64,000 bases of DNA, from the NCBI GenBank assembly GCA_017694875.1, contig JADIMG010000055.1, positions 16,521 through 80,520 on the forward strand. Reading direction: 5' to 3'. Under the pieces are notes generated by a model that was given only the letters and a program-made list of their open reading frames with translations, had not been told where the DNA came from and made no database searches. Shown piece by piece: positions 36,152-44,952 of this stretch. The translations under genes were made by a program, and so were the position numbers. This stretch comes from Candidatus Gallipaludibacter merdavium (GTDB taxonomy: Bacteria > Bacteroidota > Bacteroidia > Bacteroidales > Paludibacteraceae). Within the stretch, counting starts at the first letter, position 1. The number at the start of each line of letters is the position of its first letter.

Positions 36152-36826
36152 ATGGATATAGCACAACATCTGAAGGAGATACGTGCCGGATTGCCCCAAG
36201 AGGTAAAGCTGGTTTGCGTCTCCAAATTTCATCCGGTTTCAGCAATTCTAGAAGCTTATGAAGCCGGTGCACGCATATTTGGTGAGAGCCGTGTACAGGA
36301 AATGTGTGCAAAATACGAGGAACTCCACGAAAAGGAAGATATCCAATGGCACTTTATCGGTCATTTGCAAACCAACAAAATCAAGAATATCGTTCCGTTT
36401 GTCCACTTGATTCATGGTGTCGATTCTCCCCATTTGTTGGAGGCTATCAACAAAGAGGCGGCTAAAGTAGGACGTATTGTCAATTGTCTTTTGCAGGCGC
36501 ACATAGCCACAGAGGAAACCAAATTCGGTTTCTCCGATGAGGAACTGCTCGAATATGTCGCTACCGGCGAATGGAGAAATTTGCCTTATGTGCGCGTGTG
36601 TGGACTGATGGGAATGGCCAGCAACACAGACAATGAGGAGCAGGTACGTGCAGAATTCCATCACCTGAGAGAATTGTTCTTGAAAATCAAGAACAACTAT
36701 TTTACCAATGTGGCGTCGTTCAAGGAATTGTCTATGGGCATGTCGCACGATTATCAGATTGCCATATCGGAGGGCAGTACAATGGTGCGTATCGGTACAG
36801 CCATTTTTGGAGAGCGGGTCTATTAG
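36152..36826 (+). CDS. YggS/PLPBP-family pyridoxal-phosphate homeostasis protein
   Basis: A 224-residue single-domain TIM-barrel protein of the alanine-racemase N-terminal type. The PLP Lys is in VCVSKFHPV; FGESRVQEM, WHFIGHLQTNKIKNIVPF, GLMGMASNTD and the C-terminal SMGMSHDYQIAISEGSTMVRIGTAIFG are the family blocks. It buffers PLP and has no known catalytic activity. It lies between DUF4494 and recQ with short gaps of 22 and 18 bases. Confidence 0.95.
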   Translation: MDIAQHLKEIRAGLPQEVKLVCVSKFHPVSAILEAYEAGARIFGESRVQEMCAKYEELHEKEDIQWHFIGHLQTNKIKNIVPFVHLIHGVDSPHLLEAINKEAAKVGRIVNCLLQAHIATEETKFGFSDEELLEYVATGEWRNLPYVRVCGLMGMASNTDNEEQVRAEFHHLRELFLKIKNNYFTNVASFKELSMGMSHDYQIAISEGSTMVRIGTAIFGERVY

Positions 36827-36844
36827 TCCGCTGGCGGATGTGCA

Positions 36845-38749
36845 ATGATGGACAGATATCTTTCCGTATTGAAAACCTATTGGGGTTATGATAGCTTTCG
36901 GCCTTTGCAGGCTGAAATCGTACGGAGTATTGCAGAAGGAAATGATACCTTGGCTTTGATGCCGACCGGTGGCGGAAAATCGCTGACCTTCCAGGTGCCT
37001 ACCATGGCACAGGAAGGCATGTGTCTGGTCATAACGCCACTGATAGCCTTGATGAAAGACCAGGTGCAGAATTTGCAGGCACGCGGAATCAAGGCAACCG
37101 CCATTTATTCAGGCATGCAACAGCGTGAAATAGAGCAATGGCTGGACAATTGCGTCTATGGCGACTACAAGTTTCTCTATCTTTCACCCGAACGTTTGTG
37201 CACGGATTTGTTTTTGCGGCGTTGGCCATATATGAATGTGTGTCTGATAGCCGTCGACGAATCGCACTGCATATCACAATGGGGATATGATTTCCGTCCC
37301 TCTTATCTGAAAATTGCGGAAATCAGAAAACAGAAACCCGATGTGCCGGTATTGGCATTGACGGCTACAGCCACACCTGAAGTGGCAAAAGACATTCAGG
37401 AAAAGCTGCTTTTCCGTCGTCCCTGTGTATTTCAGAAAAGTTTTTACCGTTCCAATTTGTCTTACGTTGTGCGGCACACAGAAGACAAGCAAGGGCTTAT
37501 GCTCGATATTCTGAAAAAAGTGCCGGGCAGTTCTGTTGTCTATGTGCGCAATCGGAAGCGCACGCGCGAAGTGGCGGAAATTCTTTGTGGAAATGGTATT
37601 AGCGCCGAGTTTTTTCATGCCGGATTGGGCAATTGGGAGAAAGATGAACGTCAGGCACGTTGGAAAACAGGGGAAACTCGTGTGATTGTAGCGACAAATG
37701 CCTTTGGAATGGGTATTGACAAGCCCGATGTGCGCAGTGTGATTCACTTGGATTTGCCCGACAGCATAGAGGCTTATTTTCAGGAAGCCGGCAGGGCAGG
37801 GCGTGATGAGAAACAAGCTTATGCGGTCTTGCTGTGCAACAAGGGCGATGAGGTGAAATTGAAAAAGAGGATTACCGATAATTTCCCTTCCAAAGACTAT
37901 GTGCGTGAAGTCTATGACCATGTGTGCATGTATTACCAGATTGCCTTGGGAAGTGGATGCGAACAAGTGTTCCCTTTTGACTTGCAGGCATTCTGCGATC
38001 AATATAAGCTGTCCATGTTTCAAGCCTACAGTGCCTTGCAGCTGTTGCAGTTGGCAGGCGTAATAGAGGTGACCGACGAACAGGACTCCAGTTCCCGCAT
38101 TGTGTTTAGCATCAACCGTGATGAGTTGTACAATATTCGTTTGTCCGAACAGGAGGAAAGGGTAGTGCAAGTATTGTTGCGTTCCTACACCGGGCTGTTT
38201 TTTGATTTGGTTATGATTGACGAGGATGCGATTGCCCATAGGGCTTCCTGCACTCACAGACAGTTGTGTGAAACCTTGATTTCCTTGTCACGCCGTCACA
38301 TCATACGTTATGTGCCGCGCCGTGTTACTCCTTACATTATATTTACCACTCAGCGTCTCCGTTCTGATTTATTAGTGTTGAACGCATCGGTCTATGATGA
38401 GCGCAAAAAGCGTTATGAAGAGAAAATTCAGGCCATGTTGGGTTATGCGTTTGAAACGGATGAATGTCGCAGCCGTTATCTTTTGTCTTATTTTGGCGAG
38501 AAAGACAGTCCAGCTTGCGGACATTGTGATGTGTGCATGGCAAAAAAGAAAAAAGAACCAACCCTTGATATGCACAAGAAGGCAACGGCACAGGTGGAAA
38601 GCCTTTTGCGTCAGGAAAGCGCCGATTTACATACACTCGTTGCCACAACAGGCCTGCCAGAACAGGAAGCCTTGACGTTGATACGGCATTTGCAAGACGA
38701 CGGAAAAATACGTCTGAATGCAGCGATGCGCTATGAATGGATAGGATAA
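36845..38749 (+). CDS. recQ: RecQ-type ATP-dependent DNA helicase
   Basis: A 634-residue 3'-5' superfamily 2 helicase. Motifs are MPTGGGKSLTFQV (Walker A), AVDESHCISQWGYDFRPSY (motif II/RecQ loop), ALTATATPEV (III), YVRNRKRTREVA (IV), ATNAFGMGIDKPDVR (V) and QEAGRAGRDEK (VI). A zinc-binding region with CRSRYLLSYFGEKDSPACGHCDVC follows, and a winged-helix tail; no clear HRDC domain at the C-terminus. Starts at ATG 36845; a second Met is codon 2. Last gene of the DUF4494-yggS-recQ unit. Confidence 0.94.
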   Translation: MMDRYLSVLKTYWGYDSFRPLQAEIVRSIAEGNDTLALMPTGGGKSLTFQVPTMAQEGMCLVITPLIALMKDQVQNLQARGIKATAIYSGMQQREIEQWLDNCVYGDYKFLYLSPERLCTDLFLRRWPYMNVCLIAVDESHCISQWGYDFRPSYLKIAEIRKQKPDVPVLALTATATPEVAKDIQEKLLFRRPCVFQKSFYRSNLSYVVRHTEDKQGLMLDILKKVPGSSVVYVRNRKRTREVAEILCGNGISAEFFHAGLGNWEKDERQARWKTGETRVIVATNAFGMGIDKPDVRSVIHLDLPDSIEAYFQEAGRAGRDEKQAYAVLLCNKGDEVKLKKRITDNFPSKDYVREVYDHVCMYYQIALGSGCEQVFPFDLQAFCDQYKLSMFQAYSALQLLQLAGVIEVTDEQDSSSRIVFSINRDELYNIRLSEQEERVVQVLLRSYTGLFFDLVMIDEDAIAHRASCTHRQLCETLISLSRRHIIRYVPRRVTPYIIFTTQRLRSDLLVLNASVYDERKKRYEEKIQAMLGYAFETDECRSRYLLSYFGEKDSPACGHCDVCMAKKKKEPTLDMHKKATAQVESLLRQESADLHTLVATTGLPEQEALTLIRHLQDDGKIRLNAAMRYEWIG

Positions 38750-38814
38750 TTGGAAATTCGAATAAGGAATAGAGATATCTTGTGCATGCAAAATCATAAA
38801 ACTGCTCTTCCCAT

Positions 38815-38845
38815 TTTGCATTCCACGCGTCTTTCACTATCTTTG
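38815..38845 (+). promoter_or_regulatory. Predicted promoter of pheT and following genes
   Basis: TTTG (38815-38818), 19-base spacer, TATCTTTG (38838-38845): one of the best consensus matches in the window, 38 bases before the pheT start. Confidence 0.78.
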
Positions 38846-38883
38846 CAGGCATATTTCGATATTTAAACCAATAGCATATATAT

Positions 38884-41346
38884 ATGAATATTTCGTATAA
38901 ATGGCTCAAGAATTACATTAACTTGACAGATACGCCCGATGAGGTGGCAAGAATTTTAACTTCCATCGGTTTGGAAGTGGGAACAGTGGAAACAGTACAA
39001 ACCATTAAAGGAGGATTACAAGGTTTGGTGGTTGGTGAAGTGTTGACTTGCGTTGACCATGAGAATTCTGACCATTTGCATGTCACTACGGTAAATGTTG
39101 GTACAGGTGAACCCTTGCAGATTGTATGCGGTGCTCCTAATGTAGCTGTCGGTCAGAAGGTAATTGTAGCTACTGTCGGCACCATATTATATCATGGCGA
39201 TGAAAGTTATACTATCAAGCGTTCCAAAATACGAGGCGTAGAGTCAGTAGGTATGATATGTGCTGAAGACGAAATAGGAGTGGGCACCTCACACGATGGT
39301 ATCATGGTGTTGCCGGCTACTACACCTGTCGGTATGCTTGCAAAGGACTATTTCCACGTGGAAGATGATGCACTGATAGAAGTGGATATTACCCCTAACC
39401 GTGCAGACGCCATCTCACATTATGGGGTAGCACGTGATTTGGCTGCCTATTATTCTTACCGTAACCCGATGGTGAAACTGACACGTCCGTCAGTAGAACA
39501 TTTCAAGGTAGGCAATCAGTCATTGACCATTCCTGTCGAAGTGAAAAATGAGGCGGCATGTCCCCGTTATTCAGGACTGACCATTAGCGGTGTGACCATC
39601 AAGGAGTCACCCGAATGGTTGCAAAACGCATTGCGCACCATTGGCTTGCACCCAATCAACAATGTAGTGGATGTAACCAACTATGTGATGCACGAAATGG
39701 GACAACCGCTACATTCATTCGATGCCGCCAAAATCAAGGGAGGAAAAATCATTGTGGGCAATGTGCCACAAGGCACCAAGTTTGTCACCTTGGACGGAGT
39801 GGAACGCACCTTGGATGCCAGCGACCTCATGATATGCAATGGAGAAGGCGAACCAATGTGTATTGCCGGAGTATTCGGCGGATTGGAGTCTGGTGTGAGC
39901 AACGAAACAACATCTGTATTCATAGAAAGTGCCTATTTCGACCCCGTTTCCATACGTAAAACGGCACGTCGCCACGGATTGAACACAGATGCCAGCTTCC
40001 GCTATGAAAGAGGATGCGACCCTAACAATACTTTGTATATACTTATGCGTTGTGCACTCTTGATACAGGAAGTGGCAGGCGGAACAGTTTCAAGTGAGAT
40101 TATCGACGTTTATCCTAAGCCTTTGGAAAACTTCAAAGTCTCTATGACACTCGACAAAGTACATAAGCTGATTGGAAAAGAAATTGGTTTTGAAGCTGTC
40201 GAATCCATTCTTAAAGCGCTGGAAATCAAAATATTGGATATAACCAATGGCGTCTATTCATTGGAAGTACCCCGCTATCGCGTGGATGTACAGCGTGATG
40301 TAGACGTGATTGAAGACATTCTGCGCATCTACGGATACAACAACATAGAGATTTCCAATTCCTTGAACGCCTGCTTGAGCTATGCCGAAAAACCGGACAG
40401 CTATAAGCTCCAAAACCGCATATCCGAGCAGTTAACAGCTTGCGGTTTCAATGAAATAATGAACAACTCTTTGACCAAACAATCCTATTATGCAGAATGC
40501 CAGGCATATCCATTGGCCAATTGCGTCACATTGATGAACGCTTTGAGCAATGATTTGGGAGTATTGCGTCAAACCTTGCTGTTTGGAGGTTTGGAAAGCA
40601 TTGCCTATAATGCCAATCGTAAGAATGCCGACCTGAAATTCTATGAGTTCGGCAACTGCTATTATTACCATCCGGAAAACAAGAAGGAAGGCAAAGTCTT
40701 GTCTGCCTATTCCGAAGATTTGCATTTAGGTATGTGGATTACAGGCAACAGAACGGCACAAACATGGATGCGTCCAGAAGAAAAAACGTCGTTTTATGAG
40801 TTGAAAGCACATGTTGAAAATGCCTTGCGTCGTTTGGGAGTTAATGTCAATAAGTTAGTTCTCAAACCATTTACCAACGATTTGTTTACTGATGCTTTGG
40901 AGATTTTCTCCGCATCCAAACGGAAGTTGGGCATAATGGCAGTTGTAGACAAGTCTGTTCGGAAAATCTTCGACATTGAAAACGAAGTCTATTTCGCTGA
41001 TTTGAGTTGGGCTGCCCTCTTGCAGGAAATAAAGAACAATAAAGTGACATATACGGAAATACCCAAATTTCCGGGTGTAAAACGTGATTTGGCATTGCTC
41101 ATTGACAAAGATGTGAAATACATCGACTTGTACAATGCGGCTTTTGAAACCGAACGCAAATTATTGACCAATGTCAGCCTGTTCGATGTCTATGAAGGCA
41201 AGAACCTCGAAGCAGGCAAAAAATCCTATGCTTTGAGCTTTATTCTGCAAGACAAGGAAAAAACTCTGAACGACAAACAGATTGAAAACGTAATGACACG
41301 TTTGCAGACCATGTTTGAAACCAAGTTTGGGGCAAAAATCCGTTAA
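38884..41346 (+). CDS. pheT: Phenylalanine--tRNA ligase beta subunit
   Basis: The beta chain of the (alpha-beta)2 enzyme that charges tRNA-Phe. The 820 residues comprise the N-terminal MNISYKWLKNYI, a tRNA_bind/EMAP domain (about 42-155, with VGEVLTCVDHENSDHLHVT), B3/4 and B5 domains (DITPNRADAISHYGVARDLA, RYRVDVQRDVDVIEDILRIYGYNNI), and a C-terminal ferredoxin-fold anticodon-binding domain (KFPGVKRDLALLIDKDVKY, FDVYEGKNLEAGKKSYALSF). No pheS gene in the window. A porin gene starts 34 bases later. Confidence 0.97.
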   Translation: MNISYKWLKNYINLTDTPDEVARILTSIGLEVGTVETVQTIKGGLQGLVVGEVLTCVDHENSDHLHVTTVNVGTGEPLQIVCGAPNVAVGQKVIVATVGTILYHGDESYTIKRSKIRGVESVGMICAEDEIGVGTSHDGIMVLPATTPVGMLAKDYFHVEDDALIEVDITPNRADAISHYGVARDLAAYYSYRNPMVKLTRPSVEHFKVGNQSLTIPVEVKNEAACPRYSGLTISGVTIKESPEWLQNALRTIGLHPINNVVDVTNYVMHEMGQPLHSFDAAKIKGGKIIVGNVPQGTKFVTLDGVERTLDASDLMICNGEGEPMCIAGVFGGLESGVSNETTSVFIESAYFDPVSIRKTARRHGLNTDASFRYERGCDPNNTLYILMRCALLIQEVAGGTVSSEIIDVYPKPLENFKVSMTLDKVHKLIGKEIGFEAVESILKALEIKILDITNGVYSLEVPRYRVDVQRDVDVIEDILRIYGYNNIEISNSLNACLSYAEKPDSYKLQNRISEQLTACGFNEIMNNSLTKQSYYAECQAYPLANCVTLMNALSNDLGVLRQTLLFGGLESIAYNANRKNADLKFYEFGNCYYYHPENKKEGKVLSAYSEDLHLGMWITGNRTAQTWMRPEEKTSFYELKAHVENALRRLGVNVNKLVLKPFTNDLFTDALEIFSASKRKLGIMAVVDKSVRKIFDIENEVYFADLSWAALLQEIKNNKVTYTEIPKFPGVKRDLALLIDKDVKYIDLYNAAFETERKLLTNVSLFDVYEGKNLEAGKKSYALSFILQDKEKTLNDKQIENVMTRLQTMFETKFGAKIR

Positions 41347-41380
41347 GCCGCAATACAGAAAAACTCTTTAATGTCAATTT

Positions 41381-42427
41381 ATGAGAAAAAGCATTTTAAT
41401 TGGTGTCATGTGCCTGCTGGCTTTTGCCGGCAAGGCCAGTGACTCCATCGCCGCAAAAGATTTCGTGCCGAAGATTTCGGGATTGATACGGGCCAAGTAT
41501 GAATATAATACTTCGGTCAACGGTCATCGGTTTCAGGTGAGGAATGCCCGTTTTTCCCTGCGCGGAAATATTTGGCCATCCTATATCCACTACAAGGCAG
41601 AAATTGATTTGTCAGATGAAGGCGAGATTAAAATGCTCGATGCCTATATCAGCTATGCACCGGATAAAGGTGTCATGAAAGGATTTTCTGCAACCATCGG
41701 TCAGCAAAAAGTTCCCTTCAGTACCGAAAACCTGCGCTCGCCCTATCAGTTCTATTTTGCCAACCGTTCCTTCATCGGTAAGCAGATGAGCCACGATGTG
41801 CGTGACGTAGGGTTAAAGTTGGCCTACGAATACGATAAGGTATTCCCCTTCTCACTTTCATTGGGCATATACAATGGTGACGGACTCTACAATCAGCAGG
41901 AATGGCAAAAATCCATGAACTATGCCGCACGTCTGGTGTTTCATCCATTCAAGCCATGGCAGATTTCATTCAGCCTCAATTCTGTCAAACCTGATGCCAT
42001 ACGTATGAATCTGTATGATGTCAATACCTTCGTCGATTTCTTCAATTTTCATATCGAATCCGAGTATGTATACAAGCAATATCAGCATGATGTATTTAAA
42101 CCTACACATGCTTTTCTTGTTTTTGCATCCTACGACATTTTCTTTAAGGACAGAAAGCATGCCGATAAATTCGGTTATTGGCCGTGTAAGATATCTCCCT
42201 TGTTCCGCTATGACTTTATGACCGACAACAACGACGGATATGCCGACGAAACAGGAGCCTATCTCCCTACCTATCCGTCACGTCAGCGATTGACGGCGGG
42301 AATTACATTCTCACCGGGTATTCCTTTCTTGAGTGACATAAGACTGAATTATGAGCACTATATATATGAAAATCCGCAATTGAACCAAGACAACAAACTG
42401 GTACTTGAGTGCGTTGCTCGCTTCTAA
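41381..42427 (+). CDS. OprO/OprP-like outer-membrane porin
   Basis: A 348-residue outer-membrane beta-barrel: signal peptide MRKSILIGVMCLLAFAGKA, then ISGLIRAKYEYN, RFQVRNARFSLRGNIWPSYIHYKAEIDLSDEGEIKMLDAYISY and IGQQKVPFSTENLRSPYQFYFANRSF, which are the strands and loop pattern of the phosphate-selective porin O/P family. The C-terminus ends LVLECVARF. The gene starts 34 bases after pheT and is 11 bases before the HisD-like gene, so the genes are likely cotranscribed. The substrate is unknown; the family name does not prove phosphate. Confidence 0.85.
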   Translation: MRKSILIGVMCLLAFAGKASDSIAAKDFVPKISGLIRAKYEYNTSVNGHRFQVRNARFSLRGNIWPSYIHYKAEIDLSDEGEIKMLDAYISYAPDKGVMKGFSATIGQQKVPFSTENLRSPYQFYFANRSFIGKQMSHDVRDVGLKLAYEYDKVFPFSLSLGIYNGDGLYNQQEWQKSMNYAARLVFHPFKPWQISFSLNSVKPDAIRMNLYDVNTFVDFFNFHIESEYVYKQYQHDVFKPTHAFLVFASYDIFFKDRKHADKFGYWPCKISPLFRYDFMTDNNDGYADETGAYLPTYPSRQRLTAGITFSPGIPFLSDIRLNYEHYIYENPQLNQDNKLVLECVARF

Positions 42428-42438
42428 CAGAATCACTT

Positions 42439-43722
42439 ATGAAAATATATGAATATCCCGACAAAGAATCTTGGCCTGATTTAAGAGGAAGAAAAAGAGA
42501 ACTGATAGGGGAGGAAAACACTTCTTTTCTTGATTTGTTACGCAGAGTCAATGAAATGGGCAACAAGGCTTTCCCCATGGATATGGCAGCCACAGCCGTC
42601 ACAAAGGCTGAAATGCAATCAGCTACAGCATCTGTCGACAATATGTTGCGCCAAGCTGTAGAAATGGCAAGAAGAAACCTCTTCCACTATTTTTCCACAC
42701 AATTGGAAGATTTGAAAGAAACGCAAACATCACCCGATGTATTGATACGCCAGCGTCAAGTGCCGATTGACACCATAGGAATTTTTATCCCCTATGCAGA
42801 AAAGCCTCTTTTTTCCGATTTGATAATGTTGGCTGTGCCTGCCCACATAGCCGAATGCAGGGAAATCGTTTTGTGCACTCCTCCAGCACCAGACGGACAA
42901 GTACCTTCCTCTTTATTGTATGTGGCATCTGTTTTGGGCATCACGAAAGTATTCAAGTTAAATGCCCCCGAAGCCATAGCTGCCATGACTTGCGGAACAG
43001 AAAACATTCCACGTGTACATAAGATTTTCGCACCCCCTACACATGAGTTGCGTGCCTTGCAAGTGTTGGTCAATCCTATTGTGCCCTTTTTTATGCCGTG
43101 GGGGCTCTCCGACTTGTTCATCATCATGGACGAAACAGCCTCAGTTGCATTTGTAGTGGAAGATATATTGTTGCAGATACAAAGTGCTGAACTGGCTACT
43201 GTCACTCTTCTGTCTGTCGATAAAGAACTGTTGCTGAACATAGACCGGAATTTGAAGGAACGCAAAAATACATTGCCCGCACATGCATTGCGCAATCTGG
43301 AACACTCCAAATCTCTTCTCATGCCAACACTTGAAAGCATTGTAGATTATACTAATGAAGCAGCTCCGCAATATGTTGAGGTCATGACCCGTTATTATAT
43401 GGGAGTGGCTGAAAACATTACGGAAGCGGGAGTCGTTTTAATGGGAAATTACACAACCTTGTCGGCAGCTCACTATGTAGCAGGCATCAATCGCTATGTC
43501 CCGTTTACTGGGCAAGGACATGCAGCAAATGCACTGACACTTGCTGACTATATGCATAATGCAACCTATCTGCACATCTCCAACTACGGGCATGATTATA
43601 TCAGCAATGCTATACAAATCATGTCCGATATGGAAGGAAAGCCCTATTATCAGAGCGCCTCACTTGTACGCATGGAAGAGGAGGTGCATGACGAAGGAAA
43701 AGGCCTTCCAGACTGGGTTTAA
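42439..43722 (+). CDS. HisD-like protein lacking the catalytic residues of histidinol dehydrogenase (probable pseudoenzyme)
   Basis: A 427-residue homologue of histidinol dehydrogenase by its framework: GIFIPYAEKPLFSDLIMLAVPAHIAECREIVLCTPP, APEAIAAMTCGTENIPRVHKIF, DETASVAFVVEDIL. The catalytic and metal residues are changed. The PGG NAD-loop is PYAEK (119-122). The GPGN motif is APPT (198-201). The SQAEH zinc motif is LQIQS (245-249, His lost). The APEHL pair that supplies Glu and His is APQYV (309-313). The GDY Asp is His345 and the NHVLP His is Arg352. So oxidation of histidinol is unlikely. No other his gene lies nearby. The ATG at 42439 gives the family start. Confidence 0.85.
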   Translation: MKIYEYPDKESWPDLRGRKRELIGEENTSFLDLLRRVNEMGNKAFPMDMAATAVTKAEMQSATASVDNMLRQAVEMARRNLFHYFSTQLEDLKETQTSPDVLIRQRQVPIDTIGIFIPYAEKPLFSDLIMLAVPAHIAECREIVLCTPPAPDGQVPSSLLYVASVLGITKVFKLNAPEAIAAMTCGTENIPRVHKIFAPPTHELRALQVLVNPIVPFFMPWGLSDLFIIMDETASVAFVVEDILLQIQSAELATVTLLSVDKELLLNIDRNLKERKNTLPAHALRNLEHSKSLLMPTLESIVDYTNEAAPQYVEVMTRYYMGVAENITEAGVVLMGNYTTLSAAHYVAGINRYVPFTGQGHAANALTLADYMHNATYLHISNYGHDYISNAIQIMSDMEGKPYYQSASLVRMEEEVHDEGKGLPDWV

Positions 43723-43758
43723 CGAATTTATTGATGACTAACAAATAAAAATGAGATT

Positions 43759-44937
43759 ATGAAAGTTTATGTAATAACTTTAGTCTACCTCTTGTTCCCT
43801 TTTCTGATTGCATACATCTTCCATCGCTACAAATTTTTGCAGAAAGTTGGAACAGTGATTATGGCCTATGCTGTAGGAGTGGTTATGGCTCTTACCGGCG
43901 TAATGACATTTGACGGACCCGATATGGCCATGCAATCACAGACAATGAAAACCATACAGACATGGATTATGAACATTTCAGTGCCCCTGGCAATTCCATT
44001 GTTGTTGTTTAATTGCGATTTCCGTTTATGGACCAAGTCCTTGCCCAAAACCATAGCCGCATTGCTGGGAGGAACACTTTCCATCGTCATTGCCGTGGTG
44101 AGCGCCTTCTTTATATTCCGTAATTCAGGCATTGACAACCTGCCCGATGTGGCTGGTATGATGACAGCCATCTATACCGGAGGAACAATGAATTTCTATG
44201 CTCTAGGTTCAGCATTGTCGGTTGACCCTACAACGATTACTTTTGTCTATACTTTTGAGATGCTGGTCACTTTCCCTCTGCTGCTGTTTATTGTAGGAGG
44301 TGGATACAAGCTTTTTAGAAAGATTCTGCCTTATAAAGACGCCAACGTTTCCGTCTCAGAAGACGAAGTACATGTGACCGACATAGAAGAATATGGCGGC
44401 ATGGTTAAAAAACGAGTCTTGCCCAAAACCTTGTTCGGATTGCTGATTTCCGTTGTCTTCTTGGCTATTGGCGCAGGATTGTCCTTGCTCATAACAGGAA
44501 AACTCAATGAACTGGTAGTGATTCTCACCATCACAACATTAGCCATTGCAGCTTCCTTCTCCCCCAAAATACGCAATCTTCCCAAAACCTTCGAACTGGG
44601 CATGATACTGATTCTGATGTTCAGCATTGTCGTAGCTTCACAATTCGACATCTATAGCCTTGACACAAGTGCACTGCCATTGCTCTACTTCGTATTGTAT
44701 ATCATGCTGGCTTCAGTTATCCTGCACTTGCTCTTCTCCCGTATTTCACGTGTTAGTGGCGACCTCTTTACAGTGGCGCATATCGGACTGTTATGCTCGC
44801 CGCCATTCATTCCGCCAGTTGTAGGAGCCATGGGAAACAAAAAAGTACTAATTAGCGGTATTGCTATTGGACTGGCAGGATATGCCATAGGAACATATCT
44901 TGGCGTCGCGATTGCCTACCTTCTTCGTCTTTGCTAA
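43759..44937 (+). CDS. DUF819-family polytopic membrane protein
   Basis: A 392-residue inner-membrane protein with about ten to twelve hydrophobic segments. The DUF819 pattern is visible: VVMALTGVM, WIMNISVPLAIPLLLFNCDFRLW, GMMTAIYTGGTMNFYALGSAL and GLLCSPPFIPPVVGAMGNKKVLISGI. A cytoplasmic linker of about 30 acidic residues lies at the centre (VSEDEVHVTDIEEYGG). Some DUF819 members are keto-acid or amino-compound exporters by annotation; the substrate is unknown. It follows the HisD-like gene by 36 bases and precedes the Omp85-type barrel by 15. Confidence 0.88.
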   Translation: MKVYVITLVYLLFPFLIAYIFHRYKFLQKVGTVIMAYAVGVVMALTGVMTFDGPDMAMQSQTMKTIQTWIMNISVPLAIPLLLFNCDFRLWTKSLPKTIAALLGGTLSIVIAVVSAFFIFRNSGIDNLPDVAGMMTAIYTGGTMNFYALGSALSVDPTTITFVYTFEMLVTFPLLLFIVGGGYKLFRKILPYKDANVSVSEDEVHVTDIEEYGGMVKKRVLPKTLFGLLISVVFLAIGAGLSLLITGKLNELVVILTITTLAIAASFSPKIRNLPKTFELGMILILMFSIVVASQFDIYSLDTSALPLLYFVLYIMLASVILHLLFSRISRVSGDLFTVAHIGLLCSPPFIPPVVGAMGNKKVLISGIAIGLAGYAIGTYLGVAIAYLLRLC

Positions 44938-44952
44938 ACCATTCGCTGTATT

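Noticed and set aside
37274..38257. A 327-residue antisense ORF within recQ
   Set aside because: Entirely inside a well-supported RecQ frame on the other strand and without any family signature.
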